The notes under the pieces: generated by a model
Database searches by the model: none
What the model was told of the DNA's origin: nothing
What the model saw: only the letters and a program-made list of their open reading frames with translations
From: Cyrtodaria siliqua
Taxonomy: Eukaryota; Mollusca; Bivalvia; Adapedonta; Hiatellidae
NCBI GenBank assembly: GCA_037043455.1
Contig: JAWPHD010010283.1
Coordinates: 1 to 64,000 of the forward strand
Length of the DNA stretch: 64,000 bases
Reading direction: 5' to 3'
Part shown: piece by piece, positions 1-12,800 of the stretch
Numbering within the stretch: the stretch's first letter is position 1
Layout of the letters: each line of letters opens with the position of its first letter
Program-made: the position numbers and the translations under genes

Positions 1-160
1 GTCAAACAAAAGGCCATAATTCTGTAATAAATAAGCAATCAATGAATGGGTGAATGTAGAGGGACATAAGGTCATCAGTTGTTATGTGTACATGAAGTTT
101 GGGAACAATCAATTCGAAAATGTTTCAGAAAAAACATATTAACATGTCATTATACAATAA
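1..160 (+). repeat. Dispersed repeat fragment ('aaggccataattctg' family)
   Basis: Same text recurs at about 3317-3460 and 3517-3660 (ggccataattct, then gcaatcaatga, gggacataaggtcatca, aagtttgggaacaatcaa, tcgaaaatgttt). It is an interspersed non-coding repeat; a 74-residue frame across it has no recognisable similarity. Confidence 0.7.
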
Positions 161-284
161 TAACAAGAGCTGTCGGAGAAAAGCGCAGCTCGACTCTTCG
201 ATTTTTTCAGAGAATAATAAATTATATAGCTAGTAATATACCAGCAGAAAACAAGGCTAAACAATGTGGAGTGGGGTTGAGGGC

Positions 285-1413
285 GCAACATAGCTATGTG
301 TAAGAATTGATCAAACTACAGAAAAATATGTAAAAAAATCAAGTTTTGAGTCGTGGTGGGGGTGGGGGGTGGGGTGGGGAGAGGTGGAGTGGGGTGGTGG
401 GGGGTAGTGGGGGTGGTTAGGGCAAACATATATGTGTAAGAAGCTATGTGTAAGAAGCTATGTGTAAGAATTGACCAAGAACAACACAGAAATATTTTTT
501 AAAAAAAATAAAAAATTTGAGTTTCGAGTGTGGGGGTGGGGGGTGGAGAGGCAGGGAATGGGGTGGAGGGGGCAACATATATGTGTAAGAAGCTATGTGT
601 AAGAATTGACCAAAACAACAAAGATATATTTAAAAAACAATAAACATTAAATAAAAATATTCCATTTCGAGCGTGGGGGTGGGGTGGGGGTGGGATGGGG
701 GAGGGGAGTGGGGGCAACATAGCTATGTGTAAGAATTGACCAAAACAACACCAGAAATATGTAAAAAAAACACAAAAAAAACATCTGAGCGGGTGTGGGG
801 GTGGGGGGACGGGGTGGGGAGGGGCAGGGAGAGGGAGTAACATATATGTGTAAGAAGCTATGTGCAAGAATTGACCAAAACAACACAGATATATGTAGGG
901 GGTAGTGGGGGGGTGGTTAGGGCAACATATATGTGTAAGAAGCTATGTGTAAGAAGCTATGTGTAAGATTGACCAAAACAACACAGAAATATTTTTAAAA
1001 AAAAAAATAAAAAATTGGAGTTTCGAGTGTTGGGGGGGGGGGGGGGGGGGGGGTGGGGAGAGGCAGGGAATGGGGTGGAGGGGGCAACCATATATGTGTA
1101 AGAAGCTATGTGTAAGAATTGACCAAAACAACAAAGATATATTTAAAAAACAATAAACATTAAATAAAAATATTCCATTTCGAGCGTGGGGGTGGGGTGG
1201 GGGGTGGGGGTGGGGGGAGGGGGGGGAGGTGGGGCAACATAGCTATGTGTAAGAATTGACCAAAACAACACAGAAATATGTAAAAAAAACAAAAAAAAAC
1301 ACATTTGAGCAGGTGTGGGGGTGACGGGGGGGGGGGGGGGGGGGGGGGGGGAGCAACATATATGTGTAAGAAGCTATGTGTAAGAATTGACGAAAACAAC
1401 ACATGCAGAAATA

Positions 1414-1452
<39 letters not shown>

Positions 1453-1765
1453 TCAAGTTTCGACTTGGTGGTGGGGTGGCGTGGGAGGGGGACAGGGGGA
1501 GGGGGCAACATGTTTAAGAATTGACAAAAGCAGCACAGAAATATGTAAAAAAAAAAAAAATGAGTTTCAAGTGGGGGCAAGTGGGGAGAGGCGGGGGTGT
1601 GGGGGAGGGGAGAGGGGGGGAGGGGGCAACATATATGTGTAAGAATCGACCAAAACAACACAGAAAATATGTAAAAAAAAAAAGGAAAAAAATTAAAAAA
1701 GTGTGAAGGGGTGTGTGGGGGGGGGGGGGGGGGAGTGGGGGCTGGGGGGAGGAGGGAGCCCAATG
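285..1765 (+). repeat. Tandem array of mixed G-run / A-run units
   Basis: About ten units of roughly 115-160 bp. Each has 'gcaacatatatgtgtaagaagctatgtg', 'aattgaccaaaacaacacag', an A-rich run (over 25 A near 1418-1449) and a G-rich run (over 20 G near 1325-1350). A larger unit repeats: the 'taaacattaaataaaaatat' stretch is at 641 and again at 1154, 513 bp apart. The plus strand has dense G-quadruplex potential. Minus-strand proline-rich frames are translations of the G runs, not genes. Confidence 0.9.
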
Positions 1766-2684
1766 TCCCAATATGAGTGAAGTATGAATAAGACGCATAA
1801 TGCTATAAGAAATCCCAAACCAAATTTATAGATATATACATGCTTCCTGGCTGCATACCAGATATCGTCATTTTTATGTTGATTCTTTAATATATTTAAA
1901 TCAAAACTAGTCATCTCATAAATATTTTTGTCGGTAGAGAAGCTTACCCCTTTGTCTTAAATATTCTGTGTTTACCTTGCTCCTATTCTCAGTAACAAGT
2001 GTCACGTGACCGTTACTAAATATAGAGTGAATTGGGCCGGTCGTTTGAGCCGAATGTAGTAGTTATCGTCATGTTCAGTTTAATACCAAATAATCCAAGT
2101 TTGGGATGATGAAAATGTGTGTATAGTTTATTAATTGAAACATAAATATACCCACTGCATATGAATACACAAAAAAAATATCTAGAAAAAAAATTATATC
2201 TACAATTTAAAATGTTTTTTCAACTTTAGGTATCGGATGTAATTTATTTCACTTCGACGTTCATAATTTTAAAGAAACTGTCCGCAAATTGAAATTGATT
2301 GACCTGAACTAGTTGTCATCCTTGGCTGAAAATTGTTAGCACATGCTTTTAGTATTTTGGGCATGTCAAATTGATTCAATGGTTCGAAGTAAAAGGTCAG
2401 CTATTTTAAAAGGAAATTTTCCTGCGCATGCGCATTAGCGCGTGATTCCCCCGATTGTGTTTTGTTTATAACGGTATTTATACAGGTAAACGGGTTGGTT
2501 TGAGAGTGTATGTTAACATTTCTAAAACATTTTTTCCTCTCCAATCGTCTGATGATAGTTTGTAGTGATTTGTAAAGTGGGGTCGAAAAACAATATTGAG
2601 CGTTTTATTGATAATGACGAAATCTAGTGAATGACGATAACTGGTACACAACCAGTACATGCAAACCTAGATCTGCCTTTATTG
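1766..2684. other. Unassigned, mostly unique sequence
   Basis: No tandem structure, RNA gene or convincing coding exon seen. It holds CACGTG near 2003 and an NRF1-type palindrome at 2423-2434. A 60-residue minus frame at 2478-2660 has no recognisable features. Confidence 0.5.
2423..2434. promoter_or_regulatory. NRF1-type palindrome TGCGCATGCGCA
   Basis: A perfect 12-bp match to the known NRF1 consensus YGCGCAYGCGCR. Such sites often mark CpG-rich metazoan promoters, but no first exon is visible nearby. Binding is inferred only. Confidence 0.35.
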
Positions 2685-3290
2685 AACATTTTATGGGCCA
2701 TCACTATTTGGGTTCCATGGGAGCCCATAATTTGCAGAAGACAAAATTAATTACCCAACTCTTTACAACATACTTTAAGGAAACCAATTCCAAAATTTAG
2801 TTCAGCTAGGACAAGAAATGCAAGAGAAATAGACCTGTAAACACAGCTTACACGCAAAATTTGATGTGAAACAGACACATTTTAAGGGCTATCAGAATTT
2901 GGGTTCTATGGGAGCACAGGAACCAAAATTACTTAAGCAGCCCTTAAGATAATGCTATAAGGCAGCTAATGGCTAAATATGATTGTGCTAGGGTAAGAAT
3001 TGTAAGAGATATAGACTTGTAAACACAGCTTACACGCAAAATTTGATGTGAAATGGGACACATTTTATGGGCTATCATAAATTGGGTTCCATGGGAGCCC
3101 ATGGGTTACAGGAACCAAACAAGATAATGCTATAAGGAAGCCCATGGCCAAATTTGGTTGTGCTAGGATAAGAAATGTAAGAGATACAGACTTGTAAACA
3201 CAGCTTACATGCAAGCCTTGATGTGGGACGCCGACGCCAACGCCGACGCCGACCCCGGGGTGATTACATAAGCTCACTTATTCTTCGAAT
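2685..3290 (+). repeat. About 180-bp tandem repeat ending in a GACGCC hexanucleotide run
   Basis: Three units start with 'cattttatgggc(c/t)atca' near 2690, 2878 and 3062. Each continues through 'gggttccatgggagccca', 'tgtaaacacagcttaca' and 'ttgatgtg'. The last unit runs into imperfect GACGCC repeats at about 3228-3256, then a short tail 'cttattcttcgaatagtcaa'. Confidence 0.8.
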
Positions 3291-3309
3291 AGTCAAGCTA
3301 AAAAGGACA

Positions 3310-4020
3310 ATTCTAAGTCAAACAAAGGGCCATAATTCTAAAATAAATTAGGCAATCAATGATGGCTGATGTACAGGGACATAAGGTCATCAATTGTTAT
3401 GTGTATATTAAGTTTGGGAACAATCAATTCGAAAATGTTTGAGAAAAAATGTCATTATACATTATACATCAATATCTTTTCACAAAAATGTCATTATACA
3501 AAATTAGGGTGGAAAATTCTAAGTCAAACAAAGGGCCATAATTCTTTAATTAGGTCAATCAATGATGGGTGATGTACAGGGACATAATGTCATCAGTTGT
3601 TATGTGTACATGAAGTTTGGGAACAATCAAATCGAAAATGTTTGAGAAAAAATGTATTAATAGATCATTATACAAATCCTAATTGAAACAGAGGGCCATA
3701 ATTCTGTAATAAATTAGGCATATATATCCCCGACTTCACTTTGTGAAAGCGGGACGGCAGGCGAGGTGTAGTCAAATTAATCTCTCTTTTTGTTTGAAGG
3801 GTTTTTCTTATCCACACGTGTTTTGAAAAGTAACTGGTGGTTTCATACCTAAAATGTTGACAAGGCAAAATTGGCAACATTTCGTTAAATCAAGGGCCAT
3901 AACTCTGATGTTTGTTATAAGATATTGCTGATTTTTAGAACTGTGGGAGCTTTCATTGATTTTAAGATTCTTAAAGTGAAGAGTGGAGGGCAAGGTGTGT
4001 GGATAACAGCAAATTGATCA
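3310..4020 (+). repeat. Dispersed repeat fragments
   Basis: Two copies of the 1-160 family (about 3317-3460 and 3517-3660), followed by fragments with 'agggccataattctg' and 'caagggccataactctg'. No coding potential seen. Confidence 0.7.
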
Positions 4021-4052
4021 ATTTGCTGATACAGCAATAACAGTTAAATTAA

Positions 4053-4660
4053 ACAAGAGGGCCAAGATGGCCTGGAATCGATCACCTGAGGATCTTTGCA
4101 ATGATGAAAAAAATGTCCTCTCGCAAATGCTGATTGAAGATGTTTTTAAGTCTTTCCTTATGTAAATCTATGTAAAAACATGCAAAATTGCTACATACAA
4201 ACTTTGGACACAGGGGTTGCAGCCATCTTTGACCCTAGGGACTTCAAATGAGCAAACTTGATAGACCAGTTAGAGATCATTAATAATAATAAAGAACAAG
4301 AGAACAAGAGGGCCTGTGGATGCTCTACAAGCCAAAATGGCTCTTATATCAAGGGGTTTTATAATTAAACTTCTTTCAATACCTTTTACAAGTGCAAAAC
4401 ACAGCAACACCCTCAACTGAAATTTAAACCCACAACTCCATGCTAACAATTTAAAAGAAGTTTTTCACCACAAAAAAAAATTTGACCGACATATATAACC
4501 TGAGTTACATGTGTTGAAAATGACGTAAAACACCATACAAACAAACAAACAAACAAACAAAACAAAAGTTTTCCCTATATAAGTCTATGTAAAACATGCA
4601 AAATCTTTATATACCAACTTTAGAAAAATAAACAAAAGAAAAAATACATCTAAACAGGAA
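4053..4660 (+). repeat. Heads of modular dispersed elements, with (AAAC)n
   Basis: Two copies of the recurrent head 'acaagagggcc' occur at about 4053 and 4310, the second followed by 'caagccaaaatggctcttat'. A short (CAAA)n microsatellite lies at about 4537-4562. Confidence 0.6.
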
Positions 4661-4669
4661 ACAATAATA

Positions 4670-5275
4670 ACTAGATGGGTGTTCCGCAGAACACGTGTGT
4701 CACCTGTCAGCGCTTTGTCAGTATAACAAGTTTTTTTGGACCCAGATAAATGACGTTGCAAACTGGCCTGCCAAAGTTTCCATGAAGAAAAAAATGAGTA
4801 TTTAACCCATATAATGACCTTCAGTGTGCCCTTGACCTTTATATTTTAGTATAGCCATGTCAATTTTGTCATGACAAGTGTATATTGAAAGATTGATGAA
4901 GAAATAAAAAGAATTGCAAAAGTTATAGCCAATGTTAAGTTTTTGTGAAGAAAATTAGTAATTAACCCATATAATGACCTTCAGTGTGATCTTGACCTTT
5001 ATATTTTAGTATGGTCATGTCGATGTTGTCATGATGAGTATATATTGAAAGTTTGATGAAGAAATATCAAGAAATGAGAAAGTTATAACCAACGTTATTT
5101 TTTTGGTGAAGAAAAAAATGAGTATTTAACCCATATAATGACCTTCAGTGTGACCTTGACCTTCATATTTTAGTATGGTCAAGACGATGTTGTCATGAGG
5201 AGTATATATTGAAAGTTTGATGCAAGAAATGAGAAAGTTATAGGCAACGTTTAGTTTTCGTGAAGAAAACAAGAG
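4670..5275 (+). repeat. About 165-bp tandem repeat ('taacccatataatgacc')
   Basis: Three units share 'taacccatataatgaccttc', 'gtgaccttgacctttatat', 'tagtatggtcatgtcgatg' and 'gaaagtttgatgaagaaat' near 4803, 4965 and 5128. The head 'tgggtgttccgcagaacac' at 4678 resembles those at about 25682 and 40545. Confidence 0.8.
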
Positions 5276-5633
5276 GCCCAAGAGGGCCTGTGGACGCTCT
5301 ACTGGCTAAAACAGCTCTTACAGATTTAGATAGATATAGCTAGATATAGCTCTCTTCTCCTACAGATTTAACAAAGGAAAATACAATAAAGCATTTTTCA
5401 ACAAATCAAGGGCCATAACTCTGTTATTACTAACAAGATCTAGCTGGTTTTCGAGCGAACTGGAACAAAAGCGTGATATGCACAACTAGACATCTTACCG
5501 ATGTTTCCTGCCAAGTTTCGTTGAAATTCAACAAGGCATTTAGGATGAGTAGCGCCGACAAGAAATTTTAAAGTAAAGTGTCAAGTAATTAAAAAGATAA
5601 TGAAAAAAAAAAAAAAAAAAAATTCAAATCAAT

Positions 5634-5667
<34 letters not shown>

Positions 5668-5700
5668 AAAAACAACAAATTGAAACAATTAAAAAAAAAA
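5268..5700 (+). repeat. Dispersed element head plus A-rich low-complexity tract
   Basis: Begins with the shared head 'acaagaggcccaagagggcc' at 5268, then 'caagggccataactctg' at about 5405. Poly-A-like low-complexity sequence fills about 5603-5700. Confidence 0.7.
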
Positions 5701-6836
5701 AAGTTACCTCGGGGCGCGTCCAAATTTCACACCAGGGTCACCATTTGAACAAACTTGGTATAGGACCATAAGCTGATGCTACATGTAATACATGAGCGCT
5801 CTGTGCCATGTGGTTCCAGAGAAGAAGATTTTTTTCAGTTTTTGCCTATACAAGCCTAAGTAAAACTGTGACCCCCAGGGTGGGACCAAATGTGACCAAT
5901 GGGTCACCATTTGAACAAACTTGGTAGAAGACCATAAGCTTATAGCAAATGCAAAATATTAAACCTCTGACTCTTGCAGTTTCAGAGAAGACGATTTTTT
6001 AAGTTTTTCCCTATACATGTCTATGTAAAACATGTGACCCTTGGGGCGGAGTCAAATGTGACCCGAGGGTCATAATTTGAACAAACTTGGTAAAGGACCA
6101 TAAACTTATAGCAAATGCAAAATATTAAACCTCTGGCTTTTGCAGTTCCAGAGAAGAAGATTTTTTTCAGTTTTTCCCTGTATAACAAGCATTTATGTAA
6201 AACTGTGACCCCCGGGGCGGGGCCAGATACCCCAGGGTCACCATTTGAACAAACTTGGTAAAGGACCATAAGCTGATAGTAAATGCAAAATATCAAACCT
6301 CTGGCTGTTGTAGTTTCCGAGAAGAAGATTTTTTTTAAAAAATCCTATATAAGTCTAAGCAAAAACTGTGACCCCCGGGCGGGGATAAATTTGACCCCAG
6401 GTTCACCATTTGAACAAACTTAGTAGAGGACCATAAGCTGATGCTACATGTAATACATGAGAGCTTTGTGCCTTGTGGTTTCAGAGAAGAAGATTTTTTT
6501 AAGTTTTTTCCTATATGTCTATATGAAAAACATGCAAAATCTCAATTTGCAAACTGTGGAACCCCTGGGCACGGCCATTTTTGTCCCCAGGGACTTTACT
6601 TGAACAAAATTGATAGTCTACGTGTTGGCGATCATTTTAAAAGAAAAACTGTCGAAATCTGTCCAGGAATTCTTGAGAAGAAGATTTTTAACAAATCTAA
6701 ATCATCCAGGTGAAGTTTGGTCAAAATTGGCCCAGCGGTTTCTGAGAAGAAGTCGTTTCAAGCAAAAGTTAACGATGCCGGATGGACGATGGATGGACGA
6801 TGGATGGACGATGAACGGACGGAAGACGGACGACAG
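5701..6836 (+). repeat. About 180-bp tandem repeat with 'gtgacccc.gggcggggcc' core
   Basis: Successive units contain 'agggtcaccatttgaacaaa', 'cttggta.aggaccataagc', 'gcaaaatattaaacctctgg' and 'cagagaagaagatttttt'. The block ends in 'aaaagttaacgatg' and imperfect GGACGATG repeats at about 6764-6836. The same core recurs at 43380-45400 and, as a fragment, at 49130-49290. Confidence 0.9.
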
Positions 6837-6840
6837 ATGA

Positions 6841-7784
6841 AGAGTGATTTCAAAAACACTGAAAACAGTTAACAGTACATGTACATCTAATAACAGATAA
6901 CAGTTAATATTTTTTCACAAAAACAGATAATAAAATATAAATTGCGCCAATAACAGGATAACAGAGAAAAAAACTTGCCCCGCCCTCAATGAAGGTGCTA
7001 AGTGTTGACTAAACAACATACAGCATAAATATTAATTCATTAAATCAAAGACCATTACTCTGGTGTTCATTTTCGAAAAATAAATGATTTCTAAATTGTC
7101 CCTGCTTTCATGAATATAATAACATTCTGACAAAGTCTGGGAAAGACAAGGTGCTGAAGTGTTCACATGGCAAAATGTACTCTTCTTTAATGTCAAAATA
7201 AAAACTATAACTCTGATCCTTATTTCGCAATATTAGTGATTTTCAAACTTGTCTGAGCATTCAATAATATTAAAACTCTATCCAAGTTTGTTAAATATCT
7301 GACACAAGAAAAATGATAAACTTTCTGTGGTGTATAGTCAAATAGTGCCTAATAAAAAACATTTCCCTACCTTAAGCTTACTAGTGATACAAAATATATT
7401 GCTTTTTTGTTATTATTACCTATAATTCATTGGAATGATATATTGGGAACGTTTATTAGTGTTTGTTTGAGATATTTAATTATAATTGACATAGTAAAGC
7501 AAAAGTAGAAATGGGGTAAATCTCTCTGTGACATGTCAAAATAGAACGTGACGTCATTCAACAGATTCGCTTTTTCTTACATGATACATGACCCCCTATT
7601 TTTATTGCTTTTTTATATAGATTTTTATACACTCGATTGTTTGATTGATTTGTTTTAAAATGTTCTATGGAGAAAAATGCGCTTTTTTTCTCTTGACATA
7701 CTATATAAAACGAAAAAGAAAAATCAATGGTGCAATGACACACATAGGATAAGCCTAACAGGTCATTGGCTTCTACCATAATAA
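6841..7784. other. Unassigned sequence left of the 51-bp satellite
   Basis: AT-rich, with fragments of the 'ataactctg' family at about 7055 and 7210. The last ~60 bp ('aatcaatggtgcaatgacac', 'aggtcattggcttctacca') is repeated inside the satellite at about 10513-10565. A 107-residue minus frame at 7558-7881 runs into the satellite and is not convincing. Confidence 0.5.
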
Positions 7785-8337
7785 TACTGCAGTTCTCTAG
7801 TCTACAGCAGCGAGATAATACCAGAATAACTGCAGTACTCTGGCTGTGGTAATCTACAGCAATGAGATAATACCAGAACACTGCAGTACTCTATCTGTGA
7901 TAATCTACAGCAGTGCGATATTACCTGAACACTGCAGTACTTAAGCTGTGGTAATCTACAGCAGTGAGATAATACGAGAACACTGCAGTACTCCAGCAGT
8001 GAGATAATACGAGAACACTGAAGTACTCTAGCTATGGTAATCTACAGCAGTGAGATAATACCTGAACACTGCAGTATTCTAGCTGTGGTAATCTACAGCA
8101 GTGCGATAATACCTGAACACTACAGTACTTTAGCTGTGGTAATCTACAGCAGTGAGATAATACGAGAACACTGCAGTACTCCAGCAGTGAGATAATACCA
8201 GAACACTGCAGTTCTCTAGCTGTGGTAATCTACAACTGTGAGATAATACCTGAACACTGCAGTACTCTAGCTGTGGTAATCTACAGCAGTGCAATAATAC
8301 CTGAACACTGCAGTACTTTAGCTGTGGTATTCTTGCA
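7785..8337 (+). repeat. 51-bp satellite, short leading block
   Basis: About eleven units of 'ctgcagtactctagctgtgg' plus 'taatctacagcagtgagata' plus 'atacc(a/t)gaaca', same orientation as the large array. Some units are internally deleted (ctccagcagtgagataata near 7990 and 8180). The block stops abruptly at 'attcttgcattccagacaag'. Confidence 0.9.
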
Positions 8338-9711
8338 TTCCAGACAAGGATATCCATCATTTTAACGATGCTGGATATTTCCATCTCACCCTAGGATCGA
8401 GATAAAATTCACAAGCGCCAACATCCGGTATGCAGGAAAATATGTAAAACGTTAGTAGCTGGCGTCGTTGACGCACAACATGTCTCTGATATGCAAGAAA
8501 AATAATCTATCATGGGTATTCGGTTCAGAGAGGGAATTTCAACCGGTCACAAAATGTCACGGGTAGAGCGTATTGGTCGTACATAGCTCTTGTTAGCTGT
8601 TAGTTACACCCTAATCTATTGTTTAGTTGAAACAAATTCACAATATCCATGATGTATTCATGTAACAAGTAAAGGCGTGCACTGTTTAAGAATTTAGCCA
8701 CGTATGTCACGGACTGAACGGGGAAATAATGGTTTGGGCGTAACGTTTACTATAAAATCCATTGTCTTCTAGTTCTGGCAGGGGATTGCTTGATAGTTGA
8801 TTTGTTTGGAGCAGGAGTTGGACGGCGAAATTCACAGGCAATATGTGGTCAGTATTTATTTTGTTAGTTTTTATCGTACATTTGTATTCAGTGGGCGGCG
8901 CCATCTTGGTTGGCGGTTACGACATCCGGTTAGCTTTGATGTTTCTCAAACATTAACTTGAGACTAGCATATGATTTTGAAGTTACTTTATTAGATGTAA
9001 TTATTGTAATTGATCATTAATTGTAAAACAATATTAATTTGATAACATTGTATAATAGGTACATTAGTTAACGTTGGCGTATAACTCAGTGATTGTAATA
9101 CACAATTGTTAACATTAGTTAACAATGAGATGAGTGACTAGTATAAATGTTCGACGCGTATGCATAGCGTTGTATAATGTGGGCATTAGGTGACATACAT
9201 GTGTGCATGCATAACTCAGTGAGTGTAATATACGAGTGATTTGATAACGTTGCATATTACATTAACAGCGACGTACATGGCGTATACATCGCGTTGTAGA
9301 ATATGTATACATTGCTACTCATCATTAGTACAGCTTACATATATTTATTGAAGAATGATTTGTTTGGGTAATGATAATTATGCATCCAGGTGTGGATGTA
9401 AGCCTTCCGGAGTGGAGCTAAGCGTCCATTATCGTGCTAGATCATAGATCAACATTGTTATAACTTCAACAACACTTTAGTGTCGTATATAATCAGTCGA
9501 CACATTCAGTATTTGTTACAATACTAAGAACGTCTTAAACGTTCATGAGAACATTCTTTTCATATTTCATCTGTGTATTCGCTTGTTTTTTAAGATAATT
9601 GTATATATATTTATCATATTTTAAATGTTGCATTAAACTTATGTAAATGCATTCACCGTCATTGATTCTTTCCTGAGTTAGCCCCAACCACTAGGGTCAT
9701 CCTGTGACACA
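8338..9711. other. Spacer between satellite blocks, no gene seen
   Basis: About 1.37 kb without repeat units. From 9000 to 9320 there is loose, diverged repetition of 'gttaacattagttaac', 'ataactcagtga.tgtaata' and 'gcgttgta.aat', suggesting an old decayed repeat. The only frame of note (minus 8707-8904, 65 residues) has no family I recognise. Confidence 0.5.
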
Positions 9712-9786
9712 ACCCTTGGTATAAGTGTTTTAATCGGAACCTCGGCAAAGCCTCAGTTCCGATAAAAACATTTATACCTCGGGTTG
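9712..9786. mobile_element. 75-bp palindromic MITE-like element
   Basis: Arms 'ggtataagtgttttaatcgg' and 'ccgataaaaacatttatacc' pair around a core 'cctcggcaaagcctcag'. A larger palindrome at 32397-32543 has the closely related core 'ctcggcagagcctc', so I treat both as one style of foldback element. It lies directly before the main satellite block. Confidence 0.6.
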
Positions 9787-9825
9787 GAATTCCCTATCTT
9801 CATCGGATACCCATACAAGATTCTT

Positions 9826-12800
9826 ATAATCTACAGCAGTGAGATAATACCAGAACACTGCAGTACTCTAGCTGTGGTAATCTACAGCAGTCAGATAATA
9901 TCAGAACACTGCAGTACTCTAGCTGTGGTAATCTACAGCAGTAAGATAATATCAGAACACTGCAGTACTCTAGCTGTGGGAATCTACAGCAGTCAGATAA
10001 TACCAGAACACCACAGTACTCTAGCTGTAGTAATCAAGAGCAGTGAGATAATACCAGAATAATACTGCCGCACTCTGGCTGTGGTAATCTACAGCAGTGA
10101 GATAATACCAGAACACTGCAGTACTCTAGCTGTGGTAATCTACAGCAGTGAGATAATACCAGAACACCATAGTACTCTGGCTGTGGTAATCTACAGCAGT
10201 CAGATCATACCCGAACACCACAGTACTCTAGCTGTGGTAATCTGCAGCAGTAAGATAATGCCAGAACACTGCCCTACTCTAGCTGTGGTAATCTACAGCA
10301 GTGAGGTAATACCAGAATACCGTAAAACTATAGCTGTGATAATCTACAGCAGTGAGATAATACCAGAACACTTCAGTACTCTAGCTGTGGTAATCTACAG
10401 CAGTCAGATAATACCAGAACACCGCAGGACTCTAGCTGTGGTAATCTACATCAGTGAGATAATACCAGAACACTGCAGTACTCACAGCTAATTAGCTAGA
10501 TTACCACAAAATCAATGGTGAAATGACACCTATAGCATAAGCCCTACTGGTCATTGGCTCCTACCAGAATACTTCAGTTCTTTAGCTGTGGTAATCTACA
10601 GCAGTGAGATAATATCAGAACACTGCAGTACTCTAGATGTGGTTATATACAGCAGTGAGATAATACCAGAACACTGCAGTACTCTAGCTGTTCTAATCTA
10701 CAGCAGTGAGATAATACCAGAATACTGCAGTAATTTACCATAACACTCTTGCTGTCGTAATATACAGCAGTGAGATAAAACAAGAATACTGCAAAACTCT
10801 AGCTCTGATAATCTAGAGCATTGAGATAATACCAGATCACTACAGTACTCTAGCTGGGGTAATCTACAGCAGTGAGATGATACCAGAATACTGCAGTACT
10901 TTAGCTGTGATAATCTACAGCATTGATATAATACCAGAATACTGCAGTACTCTAGCTGTGGTAATATACAGCAGTGAGATAATACCAAAACACAGATGTA
11001 CTCTTGCTGTGGTAATCTACAGCAGTGAGATAATACAAGAATACTGCAGTACTTTAGCTGTGATAATCTAGAACACTGAGATAATACCAGAACACTGCAG
11101 TACTCTAGCTGGGGTAATCTACAGCAGTGAGATAATACCAGAACACTGCAGTACTCTAGCTGGGGGTAATCTACATCATTGAGATACTACCAGAATACTG
11201 CAGTACTCTAGCTGTAGTAAACTACAGCAATGAGATAATACCAGAACACTGCAGTACTCTAGCTGGGGTAATCTACATCAGTCAGATAATATCAGATTAC
11301 TGCCGTACTCTAGCTGGGGTAATCTACAGCAGTCAAATAATACCAGAACACTGCAGTACTCTAGCTGAGGTAATCTACAGCAGTGAGATAATACCAGAAC
11401 GCTGCAGTACTCTAGCTGTGGTAATCTACAGCAGTCAAATAATACCAGAACACTGCAGTACTCTAGCTAAGGTAATCTACAGCAGTGAGATAATACCAGA
11501 ACACTGCACTACTCTAGCTGTGGTAATCTACAGCAGTCAAATAATATCAGAATACTGTAAAACTATAGTTGTGATAATCTACAGCAGTGAGATAATACCA
11601 GAACACTGTAGTTCTCTGGCTGTGGTAATCTACAGCACTGAGATAATATCAGAATACTGCAGTACTCTAGCTGTGGTTATCTCCAGCAGTGAGATAATAC
11701 CAGAATATTGCAGTATTTTAGCTGTGGTAGTCTACATCCAGAATACTGTGGTACTCTGGCTGTGGTAATCTATATCAGTGAGTTATTACCAGAATATTGC
11801 AGTACTCTAGCTGTGGTAATCTACAGCAGTGAGATAATACCAGAACACTGCAGTACTCTAGCTGTGGTAATCTACAGCAGTGAGATAATACCAGAATATT
11901 GCAGTACTCTAGCTGTGGCAATCTATAGCAGTGAGATAATACCAGAACACGTCAGTACTCTAGCTGTGGTAATCTATCATAGTGAGATAATACCAGAACA
12001 CTATAGTACTCTAGCTGTGGTTATCTTCAGCATTGAGATAATACCAGAATACTGCAAAACTATAGCTGTGGTTATCTACAGCAGTGAGATAATATCAGAA
12101 TACTGCAGTACTCTAGCTGTAATAATCTACAGCAGTGAGATAATACCAGAACACTGCAGTAATCTAGCTGTGGTAATCTACAGCAGTGAGATAATACCAA
12201 AACACTGCAGTACTCTATCTATGGTGATCTACAGCAGTGAGATAATACCAGAACACTGCAGTACTTTATATATGATGATCTACCACAGTGAGATAATACC
12301 AGAACACTTCAGTACTCTAGCTGTGGTAATCTTCAGCAGTGAGATAATACCAGAACACTTCAGTACTCTAGCTGTGGTAATCTACAGCAGTGAGATAATA
12401 CCAAAACACTGCATTACTATAGCTGTGGTAATCTACAGCAGTTATATAATACCAGAACACTCCAGTACTCTAGCTGTGGTAATCTACAGCAGTGAGATAA
12501 TACCAGAACACTGCCGTACTCTAGCTGTGGTAATCTACAGCAGTGAGATAATATCAGAACACTGCAGTACTCTAGCTATGGTGATCTAAACAGTGAGATA
12601 ATACCAGAACACTTCAGTACTCTAGCTGTGGTAATCTACAGCAGTGAGATAATACCAGAACACTGCAGTACTCTAGCTGTGGTAATCTACAGCAGTGATA
12701 TAATACCAGAACACTGCAGTACTCTACCTGTGGTAATCTACAGCAGTGAGATAATACCAGAATACTGCAGTACTCTAGCTGTAATAATCTACAGCAGTGA

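Noticed and set aside
499..1914. Proline-rich minus-strand proteins
   Set aside because: They are translations of poly-G and poly-A runs with inconsistent phase between units.
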